From positions 29,857 through 93,856 of the forward strand of contig JBBDYG010000089.1 in the NCBI GenBank assembly GCA_040901765.1: a stretch of DNA of 64,000 nt. Reading direction: 5' to 3'. The notes beneath the pieces were generated by a model, which searched no databases, had not been told where the DNA came from, and saw only the letters and a program-made list of their open reading frames with translations. The DNA is from JBBDYG01 sp040901765. GTDB taxonomy: Bacteria > Planctomycetota > Planctomycetia > Pirellulales > Lacipirellulaceae. The position numbers and the translations under genes are program-made. Below, one piece after another: positions 41,229-50,672 of this stretch (the stretch's first letter is position 1; each line of letters begins with the position of its first letter).

Positions 41229-42686
41229 ATGCAGAATTCTTTGCAAAATCGTGTCGTGCTGCGTCAGGGTTGCCTGAGCGCACTTCTGTTGGTGGGGATC
41301 ACGGGAGTTCCTCGAACCGGCGATGCAATGATCGTCTCCCGTTTCAATCCGAGTAATCCCTCAGCGGATTACAACACGACGGCCCCCGCTGACGATCCGG
41401 GTTGGTACAACGTCAGTGACAATTCATCGGCTCCCAGCGGCAGTTACATTTACCTGGGAAATCAATGGGTGCTCACCGCCGGACACGTAGGCGTACCCAC
41501 AAGCTCAGGCCTCCAACTAGCCAACGGTTTGTTTCCAGTAATTCCTGGTACCGACGTCCGTCTCACGAACCCCACCGGAGACTACTGGCAACGCAAGCGA
41601 GTCAACAATCAGGATGTTTCGGTCTTCGAGCCGTTGACCACCAATTCTGATCTCCGCATGTTCCGAGTGAACACCGACGTGACCACTGGCTTGCGGCCCG
41701 AAGATCTGAATCCCGGAATCAAACAGATATCGATCGCCAGTACCGCGCCAAGTATCGGCACTAATCTGGTGATGGTCGGCCTGGGGCGCGACCGAATCGT
41801 GAACACCGACGATGTCGGGCAGCAGGGATTGTTTCACTATGATGTGGACAAATCGGCCAACCTCTGGACTTGGTCGAGCCCTTTAGACGAGGGAGGGGAC
41901 TACCACGGTTTCCATGTGAATAACAACGACGACCTCCGCAGAAAACGTTGGGGAACGAATGCGGTATCGCCGGATGATCAACTCGAACAGGGCTGGAACA
42001 TCTCCGACACCAACAACCAAATTGTCACTACCATTAACAATGGTAACGACGTCCTCAGCCTCATCGCGAAGTTCGATCAATTGGGGATCACGTCGAACGA
42101 GGCGATGGCCGCCGCGGGAGATTCCGGAGGGCCTGTGTTTTTTAAGGACGCTGCGGGGCAATGGCAACTCGCAGGCGTCATGCACGCCATCTACATATTG
42201 TCCGGCCAACACACACTCCGAGCAGTTTACGGCGATTGGACCGCTTTCTCCGATCTCTCCAATCCGCACTACTACCAGCAGATTGCCGGCAAGCGCGCCG
42301 AGTCCAACTACTCGGCTTTGGGCGATATTAATCTCGATGGCATCGTATCGGGCAACGGCGCCGGCGCTTGGGCAGCGGATGACGTCACCGCGTTTGTCCA
42401 AGGCTGGCTCTACGAGCAGGCCGAAGGCGACATCCTTTCGTGGAAAAGAGGGGATCTCAATCAAGACGGCATTACCGACCTCAACGATTTCGCGCTCCTG
42501 CGCACCGCCTTGGGAGGTTCGATTGCGACCGCCGACCTCCAAGCACTATTGAGCGGTTCTGCTGGGGGGAATACCGTGCCCGAGCCGGGTAGCTTCGTCT
42601 TAATGCTGGGAATTTTCAGTGGCCTGCTGTGGCTCTTCCGGCCGCGCCGCCGTTGGGCCTTGGCCCGCGTTCGCCGCCCCGCGTAA
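41229..42686 (+). CDS. Trypsin-like serine protease with dockerin repeats and PEP-CTERM
   Basis: A 485-residue exported protease. After the signal peptide (about residues 12-34), the catalytic triad is visible: His in NQWVLTAGHVG, Asp in TNSDLRMFRV and Ser in AAGDSGGPVFF. After about residue 360 two calcium-binding dockerin-type repeats follow (GDINLDGIVSG and GDLNQDGITDLNDFALL). The C-terminus is a PEP-CTERM sorting signal (VPEPGSF, hydrophobic helix, FRPRRR). ATG 41229 is chosen for the signal peptide. It probably stays at the cell envelope after exosortase processing. Confidence 0.9.
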   Translation: MQNSLQNRVVLRQGCLSALLLVGITGVPRTGDAMIVSRFNPSNPSADYNTTAPADDPGWYNVSDNSSAPSGSYIYLGNQWVLTAGHVGVPTSSGLQLANGLFPVIPGTDVRLTNPTGDYWQRKRVNNQDVSVFEPLTTNSDLRMFRVNTDVTTGLRPEDLNPGIKQISIASTAPSIGTNLVMVGLGRDRIVNTDDVGQQGLFHYDVDKSANLWTWSSPLDEGGDYHGFHVNNNDDLRRKRWGTNAVSPDDQLEQGWNISDTNNQIVTTINNGNDVLSLIAKFDQLGITSNEAMAAAGDSGGPVFFKDAAGQWQLAGVMHAIYILSGQHTLRAVYGDWTAFSDLSNPHYYQQIAGKRAESNYSALGDINLDGIVSGNGAGAWAADDVTAFVQGWLYEQAEGDILSWKRGDLNQDGITDLNDFALLRTALGGSIATADLQALLSGSAGGNTVPEPGSFVLMLGIFSGLLWLFRPRRRWALARVRRPA

Positions 42687-42695
42687 TTCCCGCTG

Positions 42696-42780
42696 TGTGG
42701 CACGTCCAGAGTCTTCGATGGGCGTGGCGGAGTGGGTACCAACGTCACCACGCCCTTCGCGGACTCAGGGTATACCGCCC
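42696..42780. repeat. Intergenic palindrome, family C copy 2
   Basis: GTGGCACGTCCAGAGTC, CGATGGGCGTGG and the counterpart CCACGCCCTTCGCGGACTCAGGG. The design is that of 1766-1853 but the arms have several mismatches. It follows the protease stop and precedes the peptidase gene. Confidence 0.65.
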
Positions 42781-42886
42781 TACGTCAGCCGCGCCTTGCC
42801 AAGGCCCCGCTGAATCTCGATATTAACGCTGGCATTATTTTGCCGCGTCCCCCCCAGGGATTTTGCATAGGAGTCTGCCCGCCCCG

Positions 42887-43978
42887 ATGTCCGTTCACGA
42901 AGCTCGCCGAAAACGGTTGCGTCAACAAGTTCGAGCAACCAAGGTCGATGGCCTGTTGGTCACCAACTTCGTTAATGTCACCTATCTCACAGGCTTCACG
43001 GGAGACGATAGCTATTTGCTGGTCACGCACGACGGGGTGCAGCTCGTCACCGACATGCGGTACACGACCCAACTCGAGGACGAATGCCCGGGTCTGAAAC
43101 TTCAGGTTCGCTCCCCCGGCGAAAAGATGCTCGATACGACCGCCGATGTGATCAAGCGCGCCAAGGTCGATCGGCTCGGTGTCGAAGCAAGTTCGATGAC
43201 CGTCGGGTTGAATAACGCCCTCCAAGAGAAACTGCCCAAGACGAAGCTCGAACCGACCGAAGACTTGGTCGAAGGCTTGCGCGCCGTGAAGGACAAAGAC
43301 GAAGTCGCCGCGATCCGCCTGGCGTGTCACCATGCGAAACGGGCCTTTGAAGCGGTTCGCGCCGCGGTAACGCCGACAATGACCGAGAGCCAAGTTGCGG
43401 CGGACCTCGAGTATCAAGCGCGTCGATTTGGCGCAAAAGGCTTGAGCTTCGAGCCGATTGTCGCCGTTGGCGCGCGGTCGGCGCTGCCGCATGGTCGGCC
43501 AACGCAACTGCAATTGGCAGAAAGCGATTTTACACTGGTCGATTGGGGGGCCCGCACCGGCCAATACGTGAGCGACTTGACCCGTATGTGGGTAACCGGT
43601 AAAATTTCGCCCAAATTCCGCAAGATTTACGAGGTGGTCCTCCAGGCCCAGCTCGCGGCGATCGACGCCATCCGGCCGGGAAGTAAATGCGAGGAGGTCG
43701 ATGCCGTCGCCCGCGGCATCATCACCAAGGCCGGCTACGGCAAGCAGTTCGGGCATGGGCTGGGGCATGGCATTGGACTGGAAGTTCACGAAGCGCCGCG
43801 ACTGACGAAACAGCAGGCCGTCGAGTTGCAGTCCGGGATGGTAGTTACTGTCGAGCCGGGTATTTATTTTCCTGGCTGGGGTGGTATCCGGATTGAAGAT
43901 GATGTACTGGTTACACCGTCGGGGCATGAGGTGCTCACGGATGTGCCAAAACAGTTAGACGATTGTCTCTTGTCGTGA
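42887..43978 (+). CDS. Xaa-Pro aminopeptidase-like M24 metallopeptidase
   Basis: A 363-residue M24B-family peptidase, which removes residues in front of proline or cleaves Xaa-Pro dipeptides. The five metal ligands are visible: Asp in TLVDWGA, Asp in VSDLTRMW, His in GHGLGHGIGLEVHE, Glu in TVEPGIYF and Glu in IRIEDDVLV. The N-terminal half is the smaller creatinase-like domain. ATG 42887 (MSVHEARRKRL) matches the family; the frame is open to 42863. It is followed on the same strand by accB, a gene order I have seen repeated in other bacteria for M24 peptidase, then accB and accC. Confidence 0.92.
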   Translation: MSVHEARRKRLRQQVRATKVDGLLVTNFVNVTYLTGFTGDDSYLLVTHDGVQLVTDMRYTTQLEDECPGLKLQVRSPGEKMLDTTADVIKRAKVDRLGVEASSMTVGLNNALQEKLPKTKLEPTEDLVEGLRAVKDKDEVAAIRLACHHAKRAFEAVRAAVTPTMTESQVAADLEYQARRFGAKGLSFEPIVAVGARSALPHGRPTQLQLAESDFTLVDWGARTGQYVSDLTRMWVTGKISPKFRKIYEVVLQAQLAAIDAIRPGSKCEEVDAVARGIITKAGYGKQFGHGLGHGIGLEVHEAPRLTKQQAVELQSGMVVTVEPGIYFPGWGGIRIEDDVLVTPSGHEVLTDVPKQLDDCLLS

Positions 43979-44056
43979 CGCGAATGAATTGCGTTGACCT
44001 CCCCGGCCCACATCGGGCGCTTTTCACCAGTGGCAAGCTCTTCTCCGGAGAATGGT

Positions 44057-44542
44057 ATGGGTAGCAACCCAGGCACTAATTCGGGCGACCTTTTCGACGT
44101 GCGAAAGCTCCGCCGATTGGTGGAGTTGATGAACGAGCACGAACTTACCGAATTAGATTTGCGACAAGGCGATCAACGCATCCGCATCCGTCGCGGTCAC
44201 GATCCGGTGTTCGTGAGCGGCCCCCCTCTGGCGGCGTCGGCCGCGACGGCGGCCCCTCGCGCGGCAGAGCAACCTGCGGCGGCCGGCGCTATCGACAACC
44301 CCAACCACGTTCTCATCAAGAGCCCGATGGTGGGAACGTTCTATGCCGCGGCAAACCCCGATTCCGCGCCGTTCGTCCGCGTGGGCGATCAAGTCGGTCG
44401 CGATACGACCGTCTGTATCATCGAAGCGATGAAGGTCTTCAACGAAATCCCCGCCGAGTGTTCGGGCCGGATCGTGGCCATGCTCGTCGAATCGGGCGAC
44501 GCCGTCGAGTTCGGCCAGCCCCTATTCAAAGTCGAGAAGTAA
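44057..44542 (+). CDS. accB: Acetyl-CoA carboxylase biotin carboxyl carrier protein
   Basis: A 161-residue carrier protein. The biotinyl lysine is in the motif CIIEAMKVFNEI (near residue 121). The N-terminal LVELMNEHELTELDLRQG is the interaction segment, followed by an Ala/Pro-rich linker (about 60-85), then the biotinyl domain from HVLIKSPMVGTFY to the end. ATG 44057 follows CCGGAG at 6 bases. accC is downstream, separated by a palindromic repeat. Together they carboxylate biotin for malonyl-CoA formation. Confidence 0.95.
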   Translation: MGSNPGTNSGDLFDVRKLRRLVELMNEHELTELDLRQGDQRIRIRRGHDPVFVSGPPLAASAATAAPRAAEQPAAAGAIDNPNHVLIKSPMVGTFYAAANPDSAPFVRVGDQVGRDTTVCIIEAMKVFNEIPAECSGRIVAMLVESGDAVEFGQPLFKVEK

Positions 44543-44553
44543 CGCATGAAACG

Positions 44554-44637
44554 GGCTGTCGGCTATCAGCTATTAGGCCAGACGTTGGCCGTAAGTGTTT
44601 CTGGCCGACAGCCGATAGCCAATAGCCGACAGCCTCC
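44554..44637. repeat. Intergenic palindrome, family B copy 1
   Basis: GGCTGTCGGCTATCAGCTAT pairs imperfectly with ATAGCCAATAGCCGACAGCC, with an inner GGCCAGA/TCTGGCC pair. The second copy is at 57660-57743 and is very similar. It sits between accB and accC, so it would fold in the operon mRNA and may adjust the ratio of the two subunits. Confidence 0.85.
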
Positions 44638-44648
44638 TCACATCAATA

Positions 44649-45998
<1,350 letters not shown>

Positions 45999-46028
45999 TC
46001 GGACCGGTCAGCTTGCACTGCGCCGCTA

Positions 46029-47471
46029 TCAATCGGGCTGCCATTCAGGGTTGGAATCCGCCCCTAGAATTTTGCGGTTGAGAAGGCCGCCGGTGGAAAC
46101 CAACTCCTCAATGGCTTGGTCCACGTCATTCTGCAGCAACTTTGGCGTGGTGGTATGCGGGGTGCATTCCAAGTGAAATTGAATCGCTCGCCGCATCAAT
46201 TCCTTGATAAATGCGGCACTTACCCCTTCGGTGCGCTTTGCTGTATCGGCGATAACTTGTTCAGTGATTTGCGCACAGCAAGCGTAAAGGCGGATTAGTT
46301 TCTCACGACCTCGCAAATTGGGGAGTGGGAACTCGACCGCCTGATCGATTCGCCCCGGCCGCGCTGCAAGAGCCGCTTCCAATTCCTCGGGTCGATTCGT
46401 CGTCAATAAGAACAGGATTTCCGCATCCTCGCGCAGGCCATCCATCTCATTCAGCAGCCGATTCAAAATTGACTGCTCGCAGACCGACGACGTGCTGCGG
46501 TCGCGACCGATCAGATCGACGTCTTCGATAACGACTGTACTTGGCTGCAAAAGTCGGGCCAGCGTCAGGTATTCGGTGAGCGCTCCAATCTGCTCGGCGG
46601 TAATCAGCAGCGTGGTGTGGCCGTTGAGCGCACTAATCAAATAGTGCAACGTATGTGTCTTGCCGGTGCCCGGCGGCCCGTAAAACAACAGGCCCTTCTT
46701 GGTCGGCATTCCCAACTTGGCCAGTGCCGGCCGTTGCTCGACGAAGCGAATCACATTTCGATCGAGCACCCGAACCGTCTCCTCAGGCAAGATGACATCC
46801 TCGCGATTGACCTGATGGAGCTTATGAATCCTAAGCCCGCTGGCATTTCCCGAATAACTTTCGCCCGACTCGAACGAGAGAATCTTTCCTCGATAAGCAG
46901 CAGATCGTTGCACGCTTCGCTCGATTTCTCCTAAGAACTTCTCGATGATCGGCTCCGCGAAGTCGCTCTTTTTGCAAGCGATCGAGATCCGCAACTGCTG
47001 AGAAACCCCACTGGCTGTGTGCTGAAGGCTGCCAGTCCAAAACGCGGCGCATCGAGCATCGCCTACGCGGAATGTCCACAGCGCATGTCGCGGGCATTCC
47101 ACCGATTTTACTTCTCCGATGTCGAATGACTCAAAATCGACAGCGCCGGGCGACATGGGTTGTTCCCGCGGCGCAAGCAGCGTGCCGATGCCAATTTCGG
47201 AAAAATAAACGTCCGTGACCGGCACGCCGAAGATGGCAACGTCGACGGCATTCTCGGCTAACCACGAGTCAATCGCTGCTTTCGCGTCGGGGCTTACGCG
47301 AGCGGGAAACTTGCGTTCGCGCACGATCGACTGCTCGGGAGCTGAAATCGCCAAATGCCGTTGCAAGAGTTTATCGAGCGTCGGCCCGCGCGAGTTTCGC
47401 CAACGAACTCCCGCAAGCATGGCCAATGCGCCCACCACGGCTCCCAGGGCCAGAAAGCCAACATTCAGCAT
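46029..47471 (-). CDS. Membrane-anchored AAA+ ATPase
   Basis: A protein of about 480 residues with one N-terminal helix (LNVGFLALGAVVGALAMLAGV) and an unrecognised domain of about 200 residues. The AAA+ core follows: Walker A GPPGTGKTHTL, Walker B TVVIEDVDLI, sensor-1 FLLTTNRPEELE and the arginine-finger/sensor region RPGRIDQAVEFPLP. The core resembles FtsH/Cdc48-type ATPases, but the FtsH zinc-protease domain is absent. The frame is also open from TTG 47501; I prefer ATG 47471. It probably remodels a membrane-bound partner that is not encoded nearby. Confidence 0.85.
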   Translation of the reverse strand: MLNVGFLALGAVVGALAMLAGVRWRNSRGPTLDKLLQRHLAISAPEQSIVRERKFPARVSPDAKAAIDSWLAENAVDVAIFGVPVTDVYFSEIGIGTLLAPREQPMSPGAVDFESFDIGEVKSVECPRHALWTFRVGDARCAAFWTGSLQHTASGVSQQLRISIACKKSDFAEPIIEKFLGEIERSVQRSAAYRGKILSFESGESYSGNASGLRIHKLHQVNREDVILPEETVRVLDRNVIRFVEQRPALAKLGMPTKKGLLFYGPPGTGKTHTLHYLISALNGHTTLLITAEQIGALTEYLTLARLLQPSTVVIEDVDLIGRDRSTSSVCEQSILNRLLNEMDGLREDAEILFLLTTNRPEELEAALAARPGRIDQAVEFPLPNLRGREKLIRLYACCAQITEQVIADTAKRTEGVSAAFIKELMRRAIQFHLECTPHTTTPKLLQNDVDQAIEELVSTGGLLNRKILGADSNPEWQPD

Positions 47472-47594
47472 GAGCTTGTGTTCCGCAACGAACGATGACA
47501 AGATTGAACGTTCTCCGGCGAATTCCTATCGGCCCATTGTAACCTTGAGCCTTGCCGCTGCCCACAGGTTCGCGCCCAACGCCTCCAGGCTGCC

Positions 47595-48320
47595 ATGCCC
47601 ACCTACCCCTGCGAAAACTGCGGAGCGCCGATCGAAGTTCGACCACGCGAGTTGGCAATCGTCTGCCGCGAGTGTGGCTACGAGCAGCGGCTGTCGGGCG
47701 TCGATCCGGGCCTTGAACCGGCGAGGCAGCAAGAGCTGAAGACTTCTCCGGTCGCAACGGCAGAACCGCTGGAACCGTTAGTTCCTCAGCCCAGCGGCGT
47801 GCTCATTGACGACGATGGCTACCGTCTGCGAATTCGCCGGCGTTGGTTTAGCTTTGGGTACATCCCCCTGCTCTTCTTTTGCATCGCCTGGGATTCATTC
47901 CTTTTCTTCTGGTACGCAGCGGCCTTCGGCGACCCCAATGCGCCTTGGCTGATGGTCCTATTCCCGGTCTTTCACGTGGCGATTGGCGTCGGCCTCACCT
48001 ATGCCGTGCTCGCTGGGTTGCTCAACACAACCACGATCACTGCCGACCCTCAGGAACTAGTAGTACGCCATCGACCCATTCCCTGGAGCGGCAACCTCAA
48101 TCTTCCGGTCCAGGAAATCCGTCAACTCTTCGTCAAACGCGAAAAGGCCCGGCGTAATAACAGTGAAGCGTACAGTCTGCACGCACTCCGAACCAACCGC
48201 CGCCAGGTCAAGCTGTTGTCGGGTTTGGTCGACGCGAGCCAAGGCCAGTACATCGAGCAGGAAGTCGAGCGGCACCTCGGCATCGCGCCCGAGCGCGTGA
48301 AAGGCGAAGTGAAACACTGA
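47595..48320 (+). CDS. Zinc-ribbon membrane protein of unknown function
   Basis: A 241-residue protein. The N-terminus is a short zinc ribbon (CENCGAP and CRECGYE, Cys6, Cys9, Cys24, Cys27). Two helices follow (about residues 86-110 and 117-140), and the C-terminal half is a soluble domain with beta strands (TTTITADPQELVVRHRPIPWSG, VQEIRQLFVKRE). I recognise no named family. It is divergent from the AAA+ gene with a spacer of 93-123 bases. Confidence 0.75.
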   Translation: MPTYPCENCGAPIEVRPRELAIVCRECGYEQRLSGVDPGLEPARQQELKTSPVATAEPLEPLVPQPSGVLIDDDGYRLRIRRRWFSFGYIPLLFFCIAWDSFLFFWYAAAFGDPNAPWLMVLFPVFHVAIGVGLTYAVLAGLLNTTTITADPQELVVRHRPIPWSGNLNLPVQEIRQLFVKREKARRNNSEAYSLHALRTNRRQVKLLSGLVDASQGQYIEQEVERHLGIAPERVKGEVKH

Positions 48321-48411
48321 GGCGCCAAACGCACCTTTATGAGCGGCGCGACGTGCGTCTCGACGCTCGTGGATGAAGAAGTGAACTGCCGTTCCGCGCG
48401 AGGGGTCGTAA

Positions 48412-48541
48412 TTTGTGCCACGCGCCACCGGTTTGTGCCACGTTGCCGGCGTCCGCTGAGTCGCAAGTCCAACGAGCAGAGGAGTTTACTGCGTTTGTGC
48501 CAACTTTGTGCCACGCTGCGCGCACGCTATAGTGGCACAAA
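48412..48541. repeat. Cluster of five TTTGTGCCA sites
   Basis: The 9-mer TTTGTGCCA occurs at 48412-48420, 48432-48440, 48494-48502 and 48505-48513, and inverted (TGGCACAAA) at 48533-48541. The first pair starts exactly 20 bases apart. Between 48321 and 48691 there is no gene, so this cluster is the main content of the spacer. It could be an operator array or the core of a small repeat element. Confidence 0.65.
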
Positions 48542-48632
48542 CGACATGTTGCAAAATTGGACAGCCGAGTTGGCGCAAAGGCCTGGGGGTTGGGATTGCG
48601 GAATAGCGCAAGCACGTTCACTCAAATTCAAA

Positions 48633-48664
48633 GAAAACGGTTCCTGATACCTTGACCCCTTTTC
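48633..48664. repeat. GGTTCCTGA...TGACCCCTTTT repeat, copy 1
   Basis: GAAAACGGTTCCTGATACC followed by TTGACCCCTTTTC. It resembles the dispersed GGTTCCTGACACC-type repeats that often accompany REP-associated transposases in planctomycetes (from memory, not checked). A similar motif faces it at 50554-50576. Confidence 0.5.
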
Positions 48665-48691
48665 TGTCGCCTTTTCGGAAGTTTTGTCAGC

Positions 48692-49369
48692 TCATGGTGC
48701 CGTCGGCTCCACGGGAAGGTTTATGATTTCACCTTGGCGAGCGATGTACCAGAATACTCCCATGACGGAGACCACTACCCCGAGTTGAGCCATCATACGC
48801 GACCAATCCAACGCGATCCCGCGTAACCGACTCCTGGTGCCATCCGGAGAGAGTTCGGGTTCAGGCGGGGATAGCAAGAATGCATATCCAGCCGGAGTAC
48901 GGACTTGGCTTATACCCTGAATCTGATACGTATGGGTCCATGGGGGGAATAACAAAGACATCGCAAACAGTAAACCACCCACAAACAGAACTGCATTCGA
49001 GCTAATTCGCATTGGATTGTGGCGCCTCCACGATCTAAGTCGAGAAATTGATTTTCCACACTTTTCGTAAGCTACAGCCAGCAATAGAAGTAGAAAAAAG
49101 ACAACAGAGAAACCGACGACCAGGCACAGTACGACCGTCCCGATTTGATCGCTGTATGCACTTCCCTCCACCCAAGCACCAACTCCGCCTATCGCTAACG
49201 TCCCAACTGCTAACACGGCGCAACCCAGGAGCGCCGATTTATCGGCTTCTTCGGCTCGATCGACAGGCAGCTCGAAGATAGCGCCACACTTGCGACAAGT
49301 TGTGAGCCGTCCCGACTTGCCTGACCAATGGGTTGCGGTCCCTCGGCATTTCGGACAAGCGACGATCAT
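48692..49369 (-). CDS. Zinc-ribbon membrane protein with four helices
   Basis: A 225-residue protein. It begins MIVACPKCRGTATHWSGKSGRLTTCRKCGAIF, a zinc ribbon with Cys5, Cys8, Cys25 and Cys28. Hydrophobic segments are near residues 46-68, 77-100, 123-143 and 188-208. No enzymatic motif is seen and I do not recognise a family. It starts ATG 49369 and lies between two candidate repeat ends (48633 and 50576). Confidence 0.7.
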   Translation of the reverse strand: MIVACPKCRGTATHWSGKSGRLTTCRKCGAIFELPVDRAEEADKSALLGCAVLAVGTLAIGGVGAWVEGSAYSDQIGTVVLCLVVGFSVVFFLLLLLAVAYEKCGKSISRLRSWRRHNPMRISSNAVLFVGGLLFAMSLLFPPWTHTYQIQGISQVRTPAGYAFLLSPPEPELSPDGTRSRLRGIALDWSRMMAQLGVVVSVMGVFWYIARQGEIINLPVEPTAP

Positions 49370-49510
49370 CTTCGAGTTCTTTAACGAAGCGTCTCTCAGT
49401 GAGAATTAGAAGTTCTCCATTGTAACGCATCGTCGCTGGGCCGTATCGGGGTGGCCCCAATCATCTGCGCTCGTTAGGGCGCAAATGCGGAGGCCGGATT
49501 CAGCCTGAGT

Positions 49511-49717
49511 CTACTGAGCGGACCACTCTAATTCCGCAAACTCGTTAGTCATCCGTAATTTCTGCACATTAGTTTCAGTCACATCATCGCACGTACCCAA
49601 GCTCTTCCAGAATTGAAAACTTGTTTCCCATGTCGCGATACTCATTTGAGTTAAGACAAAATGTCTCGAAGCGGCGATACCAATACCGAGTGCTACAAGG
49701 TGGGTAATGAGCGACAT
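49511..49717 (-). CDS. Possible small membrane protein
   Basis: From ATG 49717 this frame makes 68 residues: a hydrophobic N-terminus (SLITHLVALGIGIAASRHF) and a soluble tail ending EFAELEWSAQ. A longer start at 49798 gives 95 residues. There is no recognised family and no clear ribosome binding site. It may be a real small gene or a chance frame in a repeat-rich stretch. Confidence 0.35.
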   Translation of the reverse strand: MSLITHLVALGIGIAASRHFVLTQMSIATWETSFQFWKSLGTCDDVTETNVQKLRMTNEFAELEWSAQ

Positions 49718-49890
49718 TGCGACAGCGTATCGCGAAACCAGATGCACCGCCATCCGGCAGGCGATCTGTTTCGAGTGAAGGAAAACCTTCCCAAGCAATT
49801 AGGGAGGTTTAGGACAGGGGCGGACAATTTACTGTTTTGTGTAATAGGTCCGGTGGAGGTGGGCTGTAACGTGGGCAGGCAATCGGCTCG

Positions 49891-50457
49891 TTATGCCGTA
49901 ATGCGCGTGCGGATGGCCTTGCAAGCTACATCATACAACTCATCGACCTTTATAAATGCACCCGCATTCTCATCATCTAATGCGGAGGACTTGCTCGCAT
50001 ATCGGTCGCTCTCCATGGGAGTTGCATGTGACTGTCGCTCTTGAAAATCCTCCTGCTTTCCAATATTGAACACAATTAACCGTGCCTTTCCGCTAATGTC
50101 GCGGACGGGGGCGTATATGGACTCATGCATGAATGGCTCTCCCTTTCGCACGAATCCCTGGAAGACATTGAAATGCTCAATCACTTGCGCGCCGTGGTTT
50201 GCTGCGGCCGTATTTCCGGGATCCTCAACAAGCTGGCCCAATGCTCGACGCAACTCAAAAAGTGCGTCCCAAAGATGCGTGTACACGGAATACTCTTTTT
50301 CCATCCGCAGGCGATGGTCGAATTCCCGCTTTTGTGCCCGCCGCCCGGTAATGGCCATAATCAACGAGCCGAGAAGTACTCCGAGTACACCGGACATGCC
50401 ACTCGCGAGAACCGAGACAAGGCCAGTGTCTTCCATCGCTAACAAACAAACCGCCAT
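49891..50457 (-). CDS. Single-helix protein of unknown function
   Basis: A 188-residue protein with an N-terminal membrane segment (VSVLASGMSGVLGVLLGSLIMAI) followed by a soluble helical domain (RAQKREFDHRLRMEKEYSVYTHLWDALFELRRAL). ATG 50457 has AGGAGG 10 bases upstream (50468-50473 on the minus strand), so the start is well supported. No family is recognised. A 12-base inverted repeat (AATTGTCCGCCC and GGGCGGACAATT) lies on both sides of the gene (50513-50524 and 49818-49829). Confidence 0.65.
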   Translation of the reverse strand: MAVCLLAMEDTGLVSVLASGMSGVLGVLLGSLIMAITGRRAQKREFDHRLRMEKEYSVYTHLWDALFELRRALGQLVEDPGNTAAANHGAQVIEHFNVFQGFVRKGEPFMHESIYAPVRDISGKARLIVFNIGKQEDFQERQSHATPMESDRYASKSSALDDENAGAFIKVDELYDVACKAIRTRITA

Positions 50458-50549
50458 CGGATCAATTCCTCCTGAAACAGGATGTACGGCGGGGAACCTT
50501 CCCGCACCATTCAATTGTCCGCCCTATCCCCCGAATCAAATAAGGGTAG

Positions 50550-50577
50550 AAAAGGGGTCAGAACTGGGTCAGAACTA
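50550..50577. repeat. GGGGTCAGAACT repeat, copy 2 with a tandem unit
   Basis: GGGTCAGAACT occurs twice in direct tandem (50555-50565 and 50566-50576), after AAAAGG. On the minus strand it reads AGTTCTGACCC...CTGACCCCTTTT, matching the end of the 48633-48664 motif in opposite orientation. The two copies thus bracket 48.6-50.6 kb. Confidence 0.5.
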
Positions 50578-50672
50578 ATTATTTAGATTTTCTTGGTCGC
50601 CCTGGGGCTGGATCGTCAGATCGAGATTGAAGCATGGTGATTTCGCGAGCTCATCGACGACGCACATAGCCG

